Below are positions 17,297 through 26,567 of a DNA stretch of 33,873 nt, one piece after another. Each line of letters starts with the position of its first letter. The stretch's first letter is position 1. The notes under the pieces were generated by a model. That model was not told the DNA's origin. It searched no databases and was given only the letters and a program-made list of their open reading frames with translations. Position numbers and translations under genes: made by a program. The DNA is from Candidatus Neomicrothrix parvicella RN1 (lineage in GTDB: Bacteria > Actinomycetota > Acidimicrobiia > Acidimicrobiales > VFJN01), in contig CAMDIH010000020.1 in the NCBI GenBank assembly GCA_945898515.1, forward strand, positions 1 to 33,873, written 5' to 3'.

Positions 17297-19554
17297 CCTG
17301 ACGTGGGTCCCTCGTCGATGCTCACCACAACGATTTCGTCGCCTTTGAGGCCAGAGGTGATCTCGATGTACTCGTCGTCAACGAGACCTACCTCCACGGT
17401 GACGCGGTCGATCTTGCCGTCGTCGTTGATGACCCGCACTTCCCGCTTCCCGCCCTTTTGGAGCACCGCGGCCACGGGAACGGCCAGCGCGTCCACCTTT
17501 TCAGCCAGGATGACATCGATGGTCACACTGGCCCCGTCCACACCTTCGAGGGGGGCGGCAATCTCCACCACCCCGCCGTAGGTTTCCTCCCCGGCCTCGT
17601 TGGTAGTGGCGGAGGTGTCGAGTTCACTGATGATGCCCTCGGAAGTCTGGCCTCCCGCGGCGATATCCACGGTGACGGCCTGCCCCACCTTGAGCTCCGA
17701 GCGATCGGCGGCGCTCACCGAGAGATTTACGGTGAAGACCGGCTCAGTGAGGGTAAGAACCGGGCTCCCCTGTAACACGAATTCGCCGTCGTCCACCGCC
17801 ACGGTGCCCACCTGGGCGGGCCAGTCGGCCACCAACATGTCGCTAGGTACGAAAATGACGTCGTCATCGATGGTGCGGATCGGCACCGAAACTTCGGTGG
17901 CGCCCGCCGGCATCTCCACCGTGCCACTCAGGGTTTCGAAGTCGTCCCCCTGGGTGGCGCTCCCGCTGAGTTGGTAATTGACCGACGTAGTCTTCACGAA
18001 CGCCTGGTCGGCCACGATGGTGAACACCGCTTGCCCACCCTCGGCGATAGTCCCCCCTCCCAACAAAGTGAGCGTGGGCAGGTCCTCGCTTTCGATCACA
18101 ACGGTCGCCGTCGATGGTGCGGACGCCACGAAATCTGGGCCGGTTCCGATCCTCACGGCGAGCCACTCATTGATCTCCACGCTGTCGTCTTGGCGCGTGG
18201 AGATGGTGACGTCGGTGGAGGTTGCCCCTGCGGTCATTGTGACCGTGTCATCCTGCTCGCTGTAGTCCACCCCGGCCGTAGCCGAGCCGAACACACCGAT
18301 GGGAATATCGTAGTCCTCGTTGCGCTCCACATCAGCCTCGATGGTGAAAGTGGCCTGAGCACCCTCATTCACGATGTCGCTTGCGCTGTCGATGGTGAGC
18401 CTGGGGAGTCGCGTGGATCCATTGGCCCGGATTACACCCGTGACTGAGTTGATGGGCCCCCGGGTGTAAAATCCGCTGTCGTTGAACTGCTGCGTGAGGC
18501 TCACGGTGACTTCCTCAGACGATTCCACCACGTCGTCGCCAAATGTCTGGACCACAATGTTGTAGGTGGCTTGGCCTTCGGGGAACACGAAGGTAGTAGC
18601 CACCTCGGCGTAGTCGGCGTCGTCGCGCTCAAGGCCTCCGACAGCATCTCCGGCGATGGTCAAGTCGATCGTGAGATCAGTGGTAGGGACAGGGACGGCG
18701 GTGAAGGTGAAGGTGAGCTTGCCGCCCTCGTTGACCTCTGCGGGGGTTACCGCCACGTCGATGACCGGCTTCACGGGCTGCGCCACCAACGACGCCATCC
18801 GGGCCGAACCGGCTGATTGGCCCGTCACCCGAGCCGCTCCGGCGGGCACGTTGGGGCCGACCACAACGGCGATTGAGTTCTGCGGACCCACCTGATAGCC
18901 GGCGCTATTGGGGCTCAAGGAGATACCCACAGCCTCACCGGGTTCGGGGGTGAACCCGCCGTACCCCTGGTCGAATTGCCACTGGGACAAGCCGCGGCGA
19001 GTGGACTCCGTGAAGAGGCGGTCGATGGAGCCCACGGGGTAACCCTGATTGGAGAGAATGCGTTCGAGTTGCTCCACGTCGGGCCCATCGCTGCCCACGT
19101 CCAGCGCCCGGAAGAAGGCGAAATCGCCGTCTACCGCCACCGCCGAGCGACCGTCGAGGTCAAACAACGTGTCGCCTACGTTCACGGTATCTCCGTCGGC
19201 TACGAGAACGGAACTGACTTTACCGTCCACCGCTGAGTTGATCGTCTGCAGTTCGTCGCGCCGCAGTTCACCCGAGATGGTGAGAAGGTCCTGAAGGGTG
19301 AGGCGTTCCACGGGACGGGGAACGACGACCTGGCCGGCGGCCTGGTCAGCACCATCCGAGCCGGAGCTGCCCAGCATGAAGGCGGCCACCATGGCCACCA
19401 CAACTACGGCGCCGATCCCTGCCTTCTGGAGCTTCTTCCGACGCGCTGTTGCATCGCCCAGCGGCTCTGAATCCACGTCATCCACCGGCTCTGCGACCAG
19501 GCCATCCACCGGCTCTGAAGCCACGTCATCCATCGGTTCTGATCTCACTTCCAC
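17293..19554 (-). CDS. HlyD/MacA-like efflux adaptor with peptidoglycan-binding domain and inserted Calx-beta repeats
   Basis: 753 aa; acidic N-term, one TM, half-lipoyl (VSSVLVADGDTVNVGDTLFDLDG), PG_binding_1-like (DVEQLERILSNQGYPVGSIDRLFTESTRRGLSQWQ), about 3 Calx-beta-like repeats, second half of adaptor (VGTVAVDDGEFVLQGSPVLTL...KVGQAVTVDI...). Confidence 0.85.
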   Translation of the reverse strand: MEVRSEPMDDVASEPVDGLVAEPVDDVDSEPLGDATARRKKLQKAGIGAVVVVAMVAAFMLGSSGSDGADQAAGQVVVPRPVERLTLQDLLTISGELRRDELQTINSAVDGKVSSVLVADGDTVNVGDTLFDLDGRSAVAVDGDFAFFRALDVGSDGPDVEQLERILSNQGYPVGSIDRLFTESTRRGLSQWQFDQGYGGFTPEPGEAVGISLSPNSAGYQVGPQNSIAVVVGPNVPAGAARVTGQSAGSARMASLVAQPVKPVIDVAVTPAEVNEGGKLTFTFTAVPVPTTDLTIDLTIAGDAVGGLERDDADYAEVATTFVFPEGQATYNIVVQTFGDDVVESSEEVTVSLTQQFNDSGFYTRGPINSVTGVIRANGSTRLPRLTIDSASDIVNEGAQATFTIEADVERNEDYDIPIGVFGSATAGVDYSEQDDTVTMTAGATSTDVTISTRQDDSVEINEWLAVRIGTGPDFVASAPSTATVVIESEDLPTLTLLGGGTIAEGGQAVFTIVADQAFVKTTSVNYQLSGSATQGDDFETLSGTVEMPAGATEVSVPIRTIDDDVIFVPSDMLVADWPAQVGTVAVDDGEFVLQGSPVLTLTEPVFTVNLSVSAADRSELKVGQAVTVDIAAGGQTSEGIISELDTSATTNEAGEETYGGVVEIAAPLEGVDGASVTIDVILAEKVDALAVPVAAVLQKGGKREVRVINDDGKIDRVTVEVGLVDDEYIEITSGLKGDEIVVVSIDEGPTSG
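17869..18765 (-). other. Calx-beta-like repeat region inside the adaptor
   Basis: Three repeats of the type VNEGGKLTFTFTA / VNEGAQATFTIEA / IAEGGQAVFTIVA, each followed by DY/DF and an acidic DD/ED segment. Confidence 0.75.
19463..19543 (-). repeat. about 24-bp tandem repeat in the adaptor N-terminus (SEPMDDVA SEPVDGLV AEPVDDVD SEPLGD)
   Basis: GGCTCTGAATCCACGTCATCCACC / GGCTCTGCGACCAGGCCATCCACC / GGCTCTGAAGCCACGTCATCCATC / GGTTCTGAT on the plus strand. Confidence 0.85.
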
Positions 19555-20167
19555 ATTGACGAAGGTCTCGCTCGTTCAGCTTGCCATCGGAATTTTCGAA
19601 CACCGTCGGGGTAAGTAGCCCTTTCGGATTCGGGCCGGCCTCGACGGTCCAGCCCCGTTCCTCCAGACACTCCTGGAACGCCAAGAACTGCTTATTGCGA
19701 TCCTTTATTTCGTCAGGGTTGAGGCCATCGTTGAACTCTTGGAAAGCGGTGAGCGCACCGACGATGTCGCTGCGCGCCGCGCAGCGGCCAATGACCTCCA
19801 TGTAGGCGGTGTCGGCCAAGAGATCGGGGTCCGAACGAGGGTCGCCTCGAAACGGCTGGCCGCCGTCGGTCATGCATCCACTGAACTCGCCAAAGGCGGA
19901 GAACAGACGCTCCGTCGGGTCCACGTCCTCGAGGGGAATGGTGTCGCCGGTGGCCCCGCCGGCCGCATTGGCGTCATTGGCGTCCTTCGTGTTGCTGCGA
20001 AGGTCTTTGATCTCGGCCGGGGTGAGCACCTGGAGATCATCGGGGTCGCGGATCACTACGGCGGCGGCCGTGTCGTTGCCACCAGAACACCCGCTGGCCG
20101 CCAGTCCGGCCGTGACCGCCAGGGCCACGATCAGCGAACAATAGAGCTTTGCTCTGCGCACGTGCAT
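19526..20167 (-). CDS. putative lipoprotein, function unknown
   Basis: 213 aa with lipobox LAASGC near the N-terminus; overlaps the start of the downstream adaptor gene. Confidence 0.8.
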   Translation of the reverse strand: MHVRRAKLYCSLIVALAVTAGLAASGCSGGNDTAAAVVIRDPDDLQVLTPAEIKDLRSNTKDANDANAAGGATGDTIPLEDVDPTERLFSAFGEFSGCMTDGGQPFRGDPRSDPDLLADTAYMEVIGRCAARSDIVGALTAFQEFNDGLNPDEIKDRNKQFLAFQECLEERGWTVEAGPNPKGLLTPTVFENSDGKLNERDLRQCGSEIRTDG

Positions 20168-20248
20168 CTCTCAGCCTTCGGGAAAGGCCACGGGGGGTCC
20201 CTGGCTGAAGATGAGTCCAGCAGCATCACTAGGAGTAAGCAAGTCACC

Positions 20249-21115
20249 ATGGACGCACCGGATTGGACCGCCATCACCAGCCGCAACGCCCGATCGGTGC
20301 AAACCACCATCGGCTGGATCTTTTGGGATCCAGGGGCGCTGGCGCGCTTGGAAGCCCTGGGGGTGCCGGGACCGTTGGGCTACATCGCCGCCCGGGCCGC
20401 TCCCCTCGCCCCCGCCGGAGCTGATGCGGTCATCGCGTCCTTCGGTTCCATTTCCCCCGCCGCTATCCGCTGGGCCCTGGAGGCGGTGGCAACCTCCACG
20501 ACCATCGATGCCGTCTGGCGGGCTCGCGACGATGCCGTCCTCGAAGGTCTCGGGGCGTATGCCCCCGACCTGGGAGCGCCCCTCGCGCGCCTCGGCCCGC
20601 TCCTGTGGCCGGTGGTGGAAGCGCTACCCACCGTCGGGCGTGTGCTGGCGGCGGCCCACCTCCGAATGCCCCGGCCCACCGATCCGGTGCTGTCGGGATG
20701 GCACGGCCTGAACTGCCTGCGGGAGTGGCGCGGTGATACCCACTGGGCGCTCGTGGCCGCGGCCGGGCTCACCGGGGTGGAGGTATCGCTGCTCCATAAC
20801 GCCTGGCTTGGCTACGAACCCGACTGGCTACCCACCAGCCGGGGCAGCACCGCTGCCGACATCGCGTCGGCCTGGGCGACCCTGGAGGCCAAGGGACTCG
20901 CCGTCGATGGTGCCGTCACCTCGGATGGCCTCGCCCTGCGGCAACAACTCGAGGACGACACCGACCACCTCACCACAGTGCCGTGGCAGCTACTCGGGGA
21001 GGAGGAATCTGAGCGCTTCGCGAGCGACTTCGAAGGCCCCTGCACGCGGCTGCTGGCGAGGGTGGATCTCACGGCCGGTCCGAACTACCAACCCGCCTCC
21101 CGAATCCGCCCCTAG
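20249..21115 (+). CDS. SCO6745/SalK-like family protein
   Basis: MDAPDWTAITSRNARSVQTTIGWIFWDPGALARLEALGV...YIAARAAPLAPAGADAVIASFGSISPAAIRWAL...; AGGAG SD upstream of ATG 20249. The longer ORF 5' part is antisense to the lipoprotein gene. Confidence 0.8.
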   Translation: MDAPDWTAITSRNARSVQTTIGWIFWDPGALARLEALGVPGPLGYIAARAAPLAPAGADAVIASFGSISPAAIRWALEAVATSTTIDAVWRARDDAVLEGLGAYAPDLGAPLARLGPLLWPVVEALPTVGRVLAAAHLRMPRPTDPVLSGWHGLNCLREWRGDTHWALVAAAGLTGVEVSLLHNAWLGYEPDWLPTSRGSTAADIASAWATLEAKGLAVDGAVTSDGLALRQQLEDDTDHLTTVPWQLLGEEESERFASDFEGPCTRLLARVDLTAGPNYQPASRIRP

Positions 21116-21225
21116 GTGATCTCCAACCCGGCCATGGCCACGGTGACCATCATCGCTAGCGGCCCGACGCGGCCCAACACTCCGGCCCCTCATGGGGCAC
21201 TCACCGCCTTGTAGTCTCAGACACA

Positions 21226-21870
21226 ATGCCCCTTGTCGTTTCACCCAGTGACGGAAACGTACGCCGGCTCGCCACGCTGGCCGCGGGCCTGCCGTTGATT
21301 TCGGTGGGGGTGGCCTGCACCATCCGGGCCGACATCGGCGTAGCCCCCTACGACGTGCTCCTCACCGGCACGGCGGCTTTCACCGGCATTGGCATCGGCC
21401 TGGCCGCCATGCTTCTTCCCCTGCTGTTCATCCTCACCGGGGTAGCCCTCGGTGCCCGCACCCGCCCGGGCACCTACATCAGCGCGTTGACCATCGGCCC
21501 GGTATTGGGTCTTGTGCTCCCCGCGCTCCCCGTCCCTCCGTCAATCTCGGCCCAACTGGCCTACTTCGTGGCCGGCTTTTTCAGCGTGGTCGCCGGGATC
21601 ACCTTGGTGGTGGCGGCCGATATCGGGCCGGGGCCGCTGGAAATCGTCATGCTGGCCCTAGATGCCAAGGGCTACCCGTTGGCCCGCTCCCGCGCGGGAA
21701 TCGAAGTGGTGTGTGTGGTGCTCGGCTGGGCGATGGGCGGCCAGGTGGGGGTGGGCACCATCGTGTTCGCCCTCCTCACGGGAGTGGCCCTGCGTCACAC
21801 CCTGACCCTGGTGGGCTTCCGCGCCGCAGTTGCCGAGAAGGCCAGCAACTTGGCCAGCACCGGCGCGTGA
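21226..21870 (+). CDS. YczE/YitT-like integral membrane protein
   Basis: 214 aa polytopic; LATLAAGLPLISVGVACTIRADIGVAPYDVLLTG, VAGFFSVVAGITLVVAADIGPGPLEIVMLAL. Confidence 0.82.
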   Translation: MPLVVSPSDGNVRRLATLAAGLPLISVGVACTIRADIGVAPYDVLLTGTAAFTGIGIGLAAMLLPLLFILTGVALGARTRPGTYISALTIGPVLGLVLPALPVPPSISAQLAYFVAGFFSVVAGITLVVAADIGPGPLEIVMLALDAKGYPLARSRAGIEVVCVVLGWAMGGQVGVGTIVFALLTGVALRHTLTLVGFRAAVAEKASNLASTGA

Positions 21871-22253
21871 GTGGCCCAGACACACCTCGCCAAGGGCGCG
21901 TTGTTGGCCCAGGCCTGCTTGTCGCCGTCCTGTTCGCGCTCGGCGCTTGCGGTGGCGATGATGCCCCGCTGGTGCAGGGAGTGGTGGTCAGCATCACCGC
22001 AGTGGACAACACGTTTCGCCCGGTCGACGAGCAGGTAGCCAACGGAACGGTCATCGAATGGAAAAACCGGGGCCGTACCACGCACAACATCCGGCCCGTG
22101 GACGGCGGAGGTTGGGGCGTTGAGGAGAGCCAGTTCGGTCCTGGCGCCACCTACCAACACCGTTTCACCACGCCCGGCACGTATGGCTACTACTGCTCGT
22201 TGCACGGCACACCCACTAATGGCATGGTGGGCACCATTGTGGTCACTCGCTGA
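21867..22253 (+). CDS. plastocyanin/cupredoxin-like lipoprotein
   Basis: GTG start overlapping the upstream stop; lipobox-like LFALGAC; type-1 copper ligands TTHNIR...YYCSLHGTPTNGM. Confidence 0.88.
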   Translation: MSGPDTPRQGRVVGPGLLVAVLFALGACGGDDAPLVQGVVVSITAVDNTFRPVDEQVANGTVIEWKNRGRTTHNIRPVDGGGWGVEESQFGPGATYQHRFTTPGTYGYYCSLHGTPTNGMVGTIVVTR

Positions 22254-22277
22254 ACACGTCGATTGAGGAGCATCCCC

Positions 22278-23666
22278 TTGCACCACGCCACCCGCCTCGC
22301 CACCGTGTCATTCACGGCCCTGGCTCTGTTCGCAACGGCCTGCGGGGGCGGTGACACGAGCCCTTCCAACGAGGCCACCGGCAGCAGCGGCGCAACGATT
22401 CAGGTGCCCGAGGATCAGCCCACCATCCAGGCGGCGGTGGATGCCGCCGAGTCGGGAGACCTCATCCTGATCGCTCCCGGCACGTACGCCGAATCGGTGG
22501 ATGTGGAAACCGAAAACCTCACCATTCGTGGCCTCGACCGCAACGAGGTCATCCTCGACGGCGGATTCAAACTGGAGAACGGTATTCGTGTGTTCGCCGA
22601 TGGCGTCGCCATCGAGAACATGACCGTCCAGAACTACACCACCAACGGATTCTTCTGGACCGGCGTAACTGGGTACCGCGGCTCGTACCTCACGTCGTAC
22701 CGCAACGGCGACTACGGCGTGTACGGCTTCGATGCCACCGAGGGCCAACTTGAACACATCTGGGCTTCCGGTAGCGCCGACGCGGGGGTCTACATCGGCC
22801 AGTGCTACCCGTGCGACACCGTGCTCGACGACATCGTGTCGGAGTACAACGGCTTGGGCTATTCGGGCACAAACTCAGGGGGGGACCTGCTCATCATCAA
22901 CTCCACCTTCCGTCATAACCGAGCCGGCATCGTCCCCAACAGCGGTTCGTACGAACTGTGTTACCCCGGTCGGGACAACACGATCGTGGGCAACACCGTC
23001 TATTCGAACCAGCAGGCCGACACCCCTGCCATCGACGTAGCCCTTTTGGCTATGGGCAACGGCATTCTCGTGGCCGGAAGCAACCGAAATCTGGTAGCCC
23101 GCAACCTCGTCTACGACCACGACCGGGGGGGAATCGCCCTGGTTCCCTTCCCCGAGGAAGGGGCCAACGACGTGGCCCCAGCCGAGTCCACCTGGGACAC
23201 GCCCTGTGCCGAGGTGCGGGACCTGCCGCCCACCGTGACCGACCCGGCCCTGCTAGCGGCGGTGCTCTGGGATCCCCAGCAGAACCGAATCGTGGACAAC
23301 GTCGTGAGCGATTCCCGCATCGCTGATCTGGGCTTGGGCAGTCTGCAACCGGACTTGGCGGCCCTGGGCAACTGCTTCTCCGGCAACACCATTACCTCAA
23401 GCGCACCGATGAATCTTCAGAAACTGGCGCCCTGCGAAGGGGAACCCAGCGCCACTGATTGGTCGGCCGGAGGCTTGGACCTCATCGCCCTCATCACCGC
23501 CGTGCACCCCCCATCGATCGACTACGAGATCGCCCCCACTCCGAAACCCCCGATCCAGCCCAACATGCCCGATGCCGCCACCGCCCCCGCCCAACCCGCC
23601 ACCAATGTTCCCTATGCGGTGGATCTCGACGCCATCAAGGTGCCGGAGCGACCGAGTTCAGAGTGA
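22278..23666 (+). CDS. secreted right-handed parallel beta-helix (NosD-like fold) lipoprotein
   Basis: TTG start with GAGGAG SD 7 nt upstream; lipobox LFATAC; IQAAVDAAESGDLILIAPGTYAESVDVETENLTIRGLD and repeated N/G-rich coils. Confidence 0.85.
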   Translation: MHHATRLATVSFTALALFATACGGGDTSPSNEATGSSGATIQVPEDQPTIQAAVDAAESGDLILIAPGTYAESVDVETENLTIRGLDRNEVILDGGFKLENGIRVFADGVAIENMTVQNYTTNGFFWTGVTGYRGSYLTSYRNGDYGVYGFDATEGQLEHIWASGSADAGVYIGQCYPCDTVLDDIVSEYNGLGYSGTNSGGDLLIINSTFRHNRAGIVPNSGSYELCYPGRDNTIVGNTVYSNQQADTPAIDVALLAMGNGILVAGSNRNLVARNLVYDHDRGGIALVPFPEEGANDVAPAESTWDTPCAEVRDLPPTVTDPALLAAVLWDPQQNRIVDNVVSDSRIADLGLGSLQPDLAALGNCFSGNTITSSAPMNLQKLAPCEGEPSATDWSAGGLDLIALITAVHPPSIDYEIAPTPKPPIQPNMPDAATAPAQPATNVPYAVDLDAIKVPERPSSE

Positions 23667-24601
23667 GTCATTCGTCGGTGCAGCGTGCCCTTCCTGCGCT
23701 GGGGATTCTTGGTCTCACCTGCGCACTGGCCGGCGCGATCACCGGGGGCATGCTGCTGCTGGTTCCGGATGCCCCTGCCGTTCCCACCGCGACGACTGTG
23801 GTGAGCGGCGGCGCCTCCACGGGCCGGATCGCCGGTGCGGGGCCGCAAGGGCGGGTACCGCAATTCAAGGTGGAGTGTGGATGGAGCCACGCCGCTGCCC
23901 ACGATCCGATCGTGTTCCCCTCCGACCCTGGTGCCTCTCACCAACACGACTTCTTTGGCAACGTTGCCACCGATGCCAACTCCACTGCCGAGAGCCTGCG
24001 CGGCGGTGCGACCACCTGCGAGAACAAACTGGACACGGCGGCCTACTGGAGCCCGGCGCTCCGCCGGGGTGACACCCTCATCGAACCCAGCGGGAGTGTG
24101 GCCTACTACCGGCCCGGCCTGAACGTGCGCCCTGAATCGCTGGTGGCCTACCCCCCGGGGTTGATGATGGTGGCGGGAAATCCGAACGCCACCTCCCCTC
24201 AGGCCCTGGAAGTGGCGGCGTGGCATTGCGGGGCATCACCGATATTCCATGCCGCCCCCCCGACCTGTCCTGCGGCTGCGCCCCTCGCCGCCCGCATCGC
24301 CTTCCCCGATTGTTGGGACGGCGAGCACACCGATAGCGATGACCACCGCTCCCATGTGGCCTACAGCACCCAGGGCCGCTGCCCGCCGGGCCGGTGGGTG
24401 CCCACCCCACAACTGATTTTTGAGGTGCAGTACCCGGTGACGGGCGATCCGTCCGGGCTCAGCCTTACCTCGGGCGATGTGATGGCGATCCACGCCGATT
24501 TCCTCAATGCCTGGGACCAGAAGGCCCTAGAGCGTGAGGTGCGGGCGTGTCTCAACCGCAACCACATCTGCGGCGTCGTCTCCAACCGCGCCACTGGGTA
24601 A
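23663..24601 (+). CDS. DUF1996 domain-containing secreted protein
   Basis: GTG start overlapping the upstream stop; signal segment; HQHDFFGN, AYWSPAL, FPDCWDGEHTDSDDHRSHVAY are DUF1996 hallmarks. Confidence 0.9.
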   Translation: MSHSSVQRALPALGILGLTCALAGAITGGMLLLVPDAPAVPTATTVVSGGASTGRIAGAGPQGRVPQFKVECGWSHAAAHDPIVFPSDPGASHQHDFFGNVATDANSTAESLRGGATTCENKLDTAAYWSPALRRGDTLIEPSGSVAYYRPGLNVRPESLVAYPPGLMMVAGNPNATSPQALEVAAWHCGASPIFHAAPPTCPAAAPLAARIAFPDCWDGEHTDSDDHRSHVAYSTQGRCPPGRWVPTPQLIFEVQYPVTGDPSGLSLTSGDVMAIHADFLNAWDQKALEREVRACLNRNHICGVVSNRATG

Positions 24602-24633
24602 GGCGAGTGGGTGGCGGCCGGTAACGTCGCAGG

Positions 24634-26529
24634 ATGCCCGCTGCCGTCGTCGACACCCTCGCTCGGGTCGTGGCGCACTTGCCGGGCGGCGGCGAGGCAC
24701 GGGAGGGGCAGCAGGCCATGGCCGCCGCCATCGCGCACGGCATCGCCGCCCGTCAGCATGTTGCGGTGCAGGCGGGCACCGGCACGGGCAAGACACTGGC
24801 GTACCTCATACCGGCGATCCTTTCGGGTCGACGCACCGTGGTGGCCACCGCCACCAAGACGTTGCAGGATCAACTGGCTGGCCACGACCTTCCGTTTCTT
24901 GACCAGCACCTGACCACGTCGTTTTCCTGGGCCGTTCTCAAGGGCCGCTCGAACTACATCTGTCGTCAGCGCCTCGCCGAGTTGGCTGCCGCCCGTCAGG
25001 ACGGGGCCGAACAGTTGGCCCTCGATGGTGTGGCTGCTCGCGTGCCCGACGTGGATCTCCTGGGTCTGGCCCGCTGGGCCGACACCAGCGCCAGCGGCGA
25101 TCGCGGCGAACTCCCGGTGGAACCGTCCGACGCGGCCTGGGCGGCGGTGAGCGTCAGTGCTCGCGAGTGCCCCGGGGCCGCCAAATGCCCCAATGGCGGC
25201 GCGTGTTTCGCCGAGGCCGCCCGAAACCGGGCCCTGGAGGCCGATGTGGTGGTGGTCAATCTCCATCTCTATGGGTTGGACCTCGCCTCCGACGGCGTCA
25301 TCCTCCCCGAACATGAGTTGGTGATCATCGACGAGGCCCACCAGCTCGAAGACATCGTGTCGACCACCTGCGGAGTGGAACTCACCGCCCACCGGTTTTC
25401 CGATTTGGCCCGCCGCACCCGAGGCCTGATCGCCGACGATCAGATCGCCGCCGCCCTCGATGATGCCGGGAGACTGCTCAGTAGCGCCTTGCGCACCCAG
25501 CCCAGTCGCCGGTTTTCAAGCGGACTACCCGACGACATCGCCGGGGTGATCACCGTGGCCGGAGGCCGCGTGCAGTTGGTGCTCAACGCGGCCAAGGCCG
25601 TGCCCGGTGATGCCCCCGAGGAAAGCCGGGCCCGCGCCTTACGCGTGGTGCAGGGGGCCACTGCCCTCCTCGAGGATCTCCGCCTCATCGAGGCCGTCAA
25701 CGACAGCCAGGTGGTGTGGGTGGACGGCGGGGAGGCCAACCCCACTCTCCGGGTGGCACCACTCGATGTGGCTCCGCTGTTGCGGACGGCGCTGTGGGAT
25801 AAACGAACCGCTGTGCTCACCAGCGCCACCCTCCCCGCCCGGCTGCCGGAGCGCCTCGGGGTAGAGCCGGTTCAGATTCACGAGTTGGATGTAGGGAGCC
25901 CCTTCGATTACGAGACCAGCGCGCTGCTGTATTGCGCCGCCCATCTTCCCGACCCGCGCCAGCCCGCCTATCTCGCCGCCATGGTGGCCGAGCTCGGCGA
26001 TCTCATCGAAGCGGCCGGCGGGCGCACCCTCGCCCTGTTCACCAGTTTTCGGGTGCTGGAGGAAGCCGTCGCCGCCCTGCGGACCCGCCTGAGCGTGCCG
26101 ATTCTGTCGCAACGCGATCTGCCCAAGGCCCGACTACTCGAAATCTTTGCGGCGTCGGAGGAAACCTGCCTCTTCGCCACGATGGGCTTCTGGCAGGGGG
26201 TAGACGTGCCCGGGGCGTCGCTCAGCCTGGTGGCGATCGACAAGATCCCCTTCCCCCGGCCCGATGAGCCGCTCCTGCAGGCGCGGCGGGAACGGGCCGG
26301 CTCCGCTGCTTTCGGAATGATCGACCTCCCGCGTGCGGCCACGTTGCTGGCCCAAGGCAGCGGGCGTCTGATCCGTACCGCCACCGACACGGGGGTGGTG
26401 GCCGTGCTCGATCCGCGGCTGGCCAAGGCGGGGTACCGGTGGGCGCTGGTGCAGGCCCTCCCTCCCATGCGGCGCACCAAGGACCCCGCCGAAGCCCGGG
26501 CGGCGCTTCTAGCAATCCGTGACCGCTGA
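24634..26529 (+). CDS. dinG: ATP-dependent DNA helicase, DinG/XPD-like with Fe-S cysteines
   Basis: Walker A AGTGTGKT, DEAH box IIDEAH, YICRQR...CPGAAKCPNGGACF four-Cys cluster, motif VI-like QGSGRLIRTATDTGVVAVLD. Confidence 0.93.
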   Translation: MPAAVVDTLARVVAHLPGGGEAREGQQAMAAAIAHGIAARQHVAVQAGTGTGKTLAYLIPAILSGRRTVVATATKTLQDQLAGHDLPFLDQHLTTSFSWAVLKGRSNYICRQRLAELAAARQDGAEQLALDGVAARVPDVDLLGLARWADTSASGDRGELPVEPSDAAWAAVSVSARECPGAAKCPNGGACFAEAARNRALEADVVVVNLHLYGLDLASDGVILPEHELVIIDEAHQLEDIVSTTCGVELTAHRFSDLARRTRGLIADDQIAAALDDAGRLLSSALRTQPSRRFSSGLPDDIAGVITVAGGRVQLVLNAAKAVPGDAPEESRARALRVVQGATALLEDLRLIEAVNDSQVVWVDGGEANPTLRVAPLDVAPLLRTALWDKRTAVLTSATLPARLPERLGVEPVQIHELDVGSPFDYETSALLYCAAHLPDPRQPAYLAAMVAELGDLIEAAGGRTLALFTSFRVLEEAVAALRTRLSVPILSQRDLPKARLLEIFAASEETCLFATMGFWQGVDVPGASLSLVAIDKIPFPRPDEPLLQARRERAGSAAFGMIDLPRAATLLAQGSGRLIRTATDTGVVAVLDPRLAKAGYRWALVQALPPMRRTKDPAEARAALLAIRDR

Positions 26530-26567
26530 AGGGGCTAACCGCCTTTGCCGTTATTGACGCGTCCGAC

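Noticed and set aside
19739-20248. 5' part of the 458-aa plus-strand ORF
   Set aside because: Antisense to the lipoprotein gene; the true start is likely ATG 20249 with an AGGAG SD.
24361-25392. 343-aa minus-strand ORF
   Set aside because: Antisense to the DUF1996 gene and dinG; no recognisable motif.
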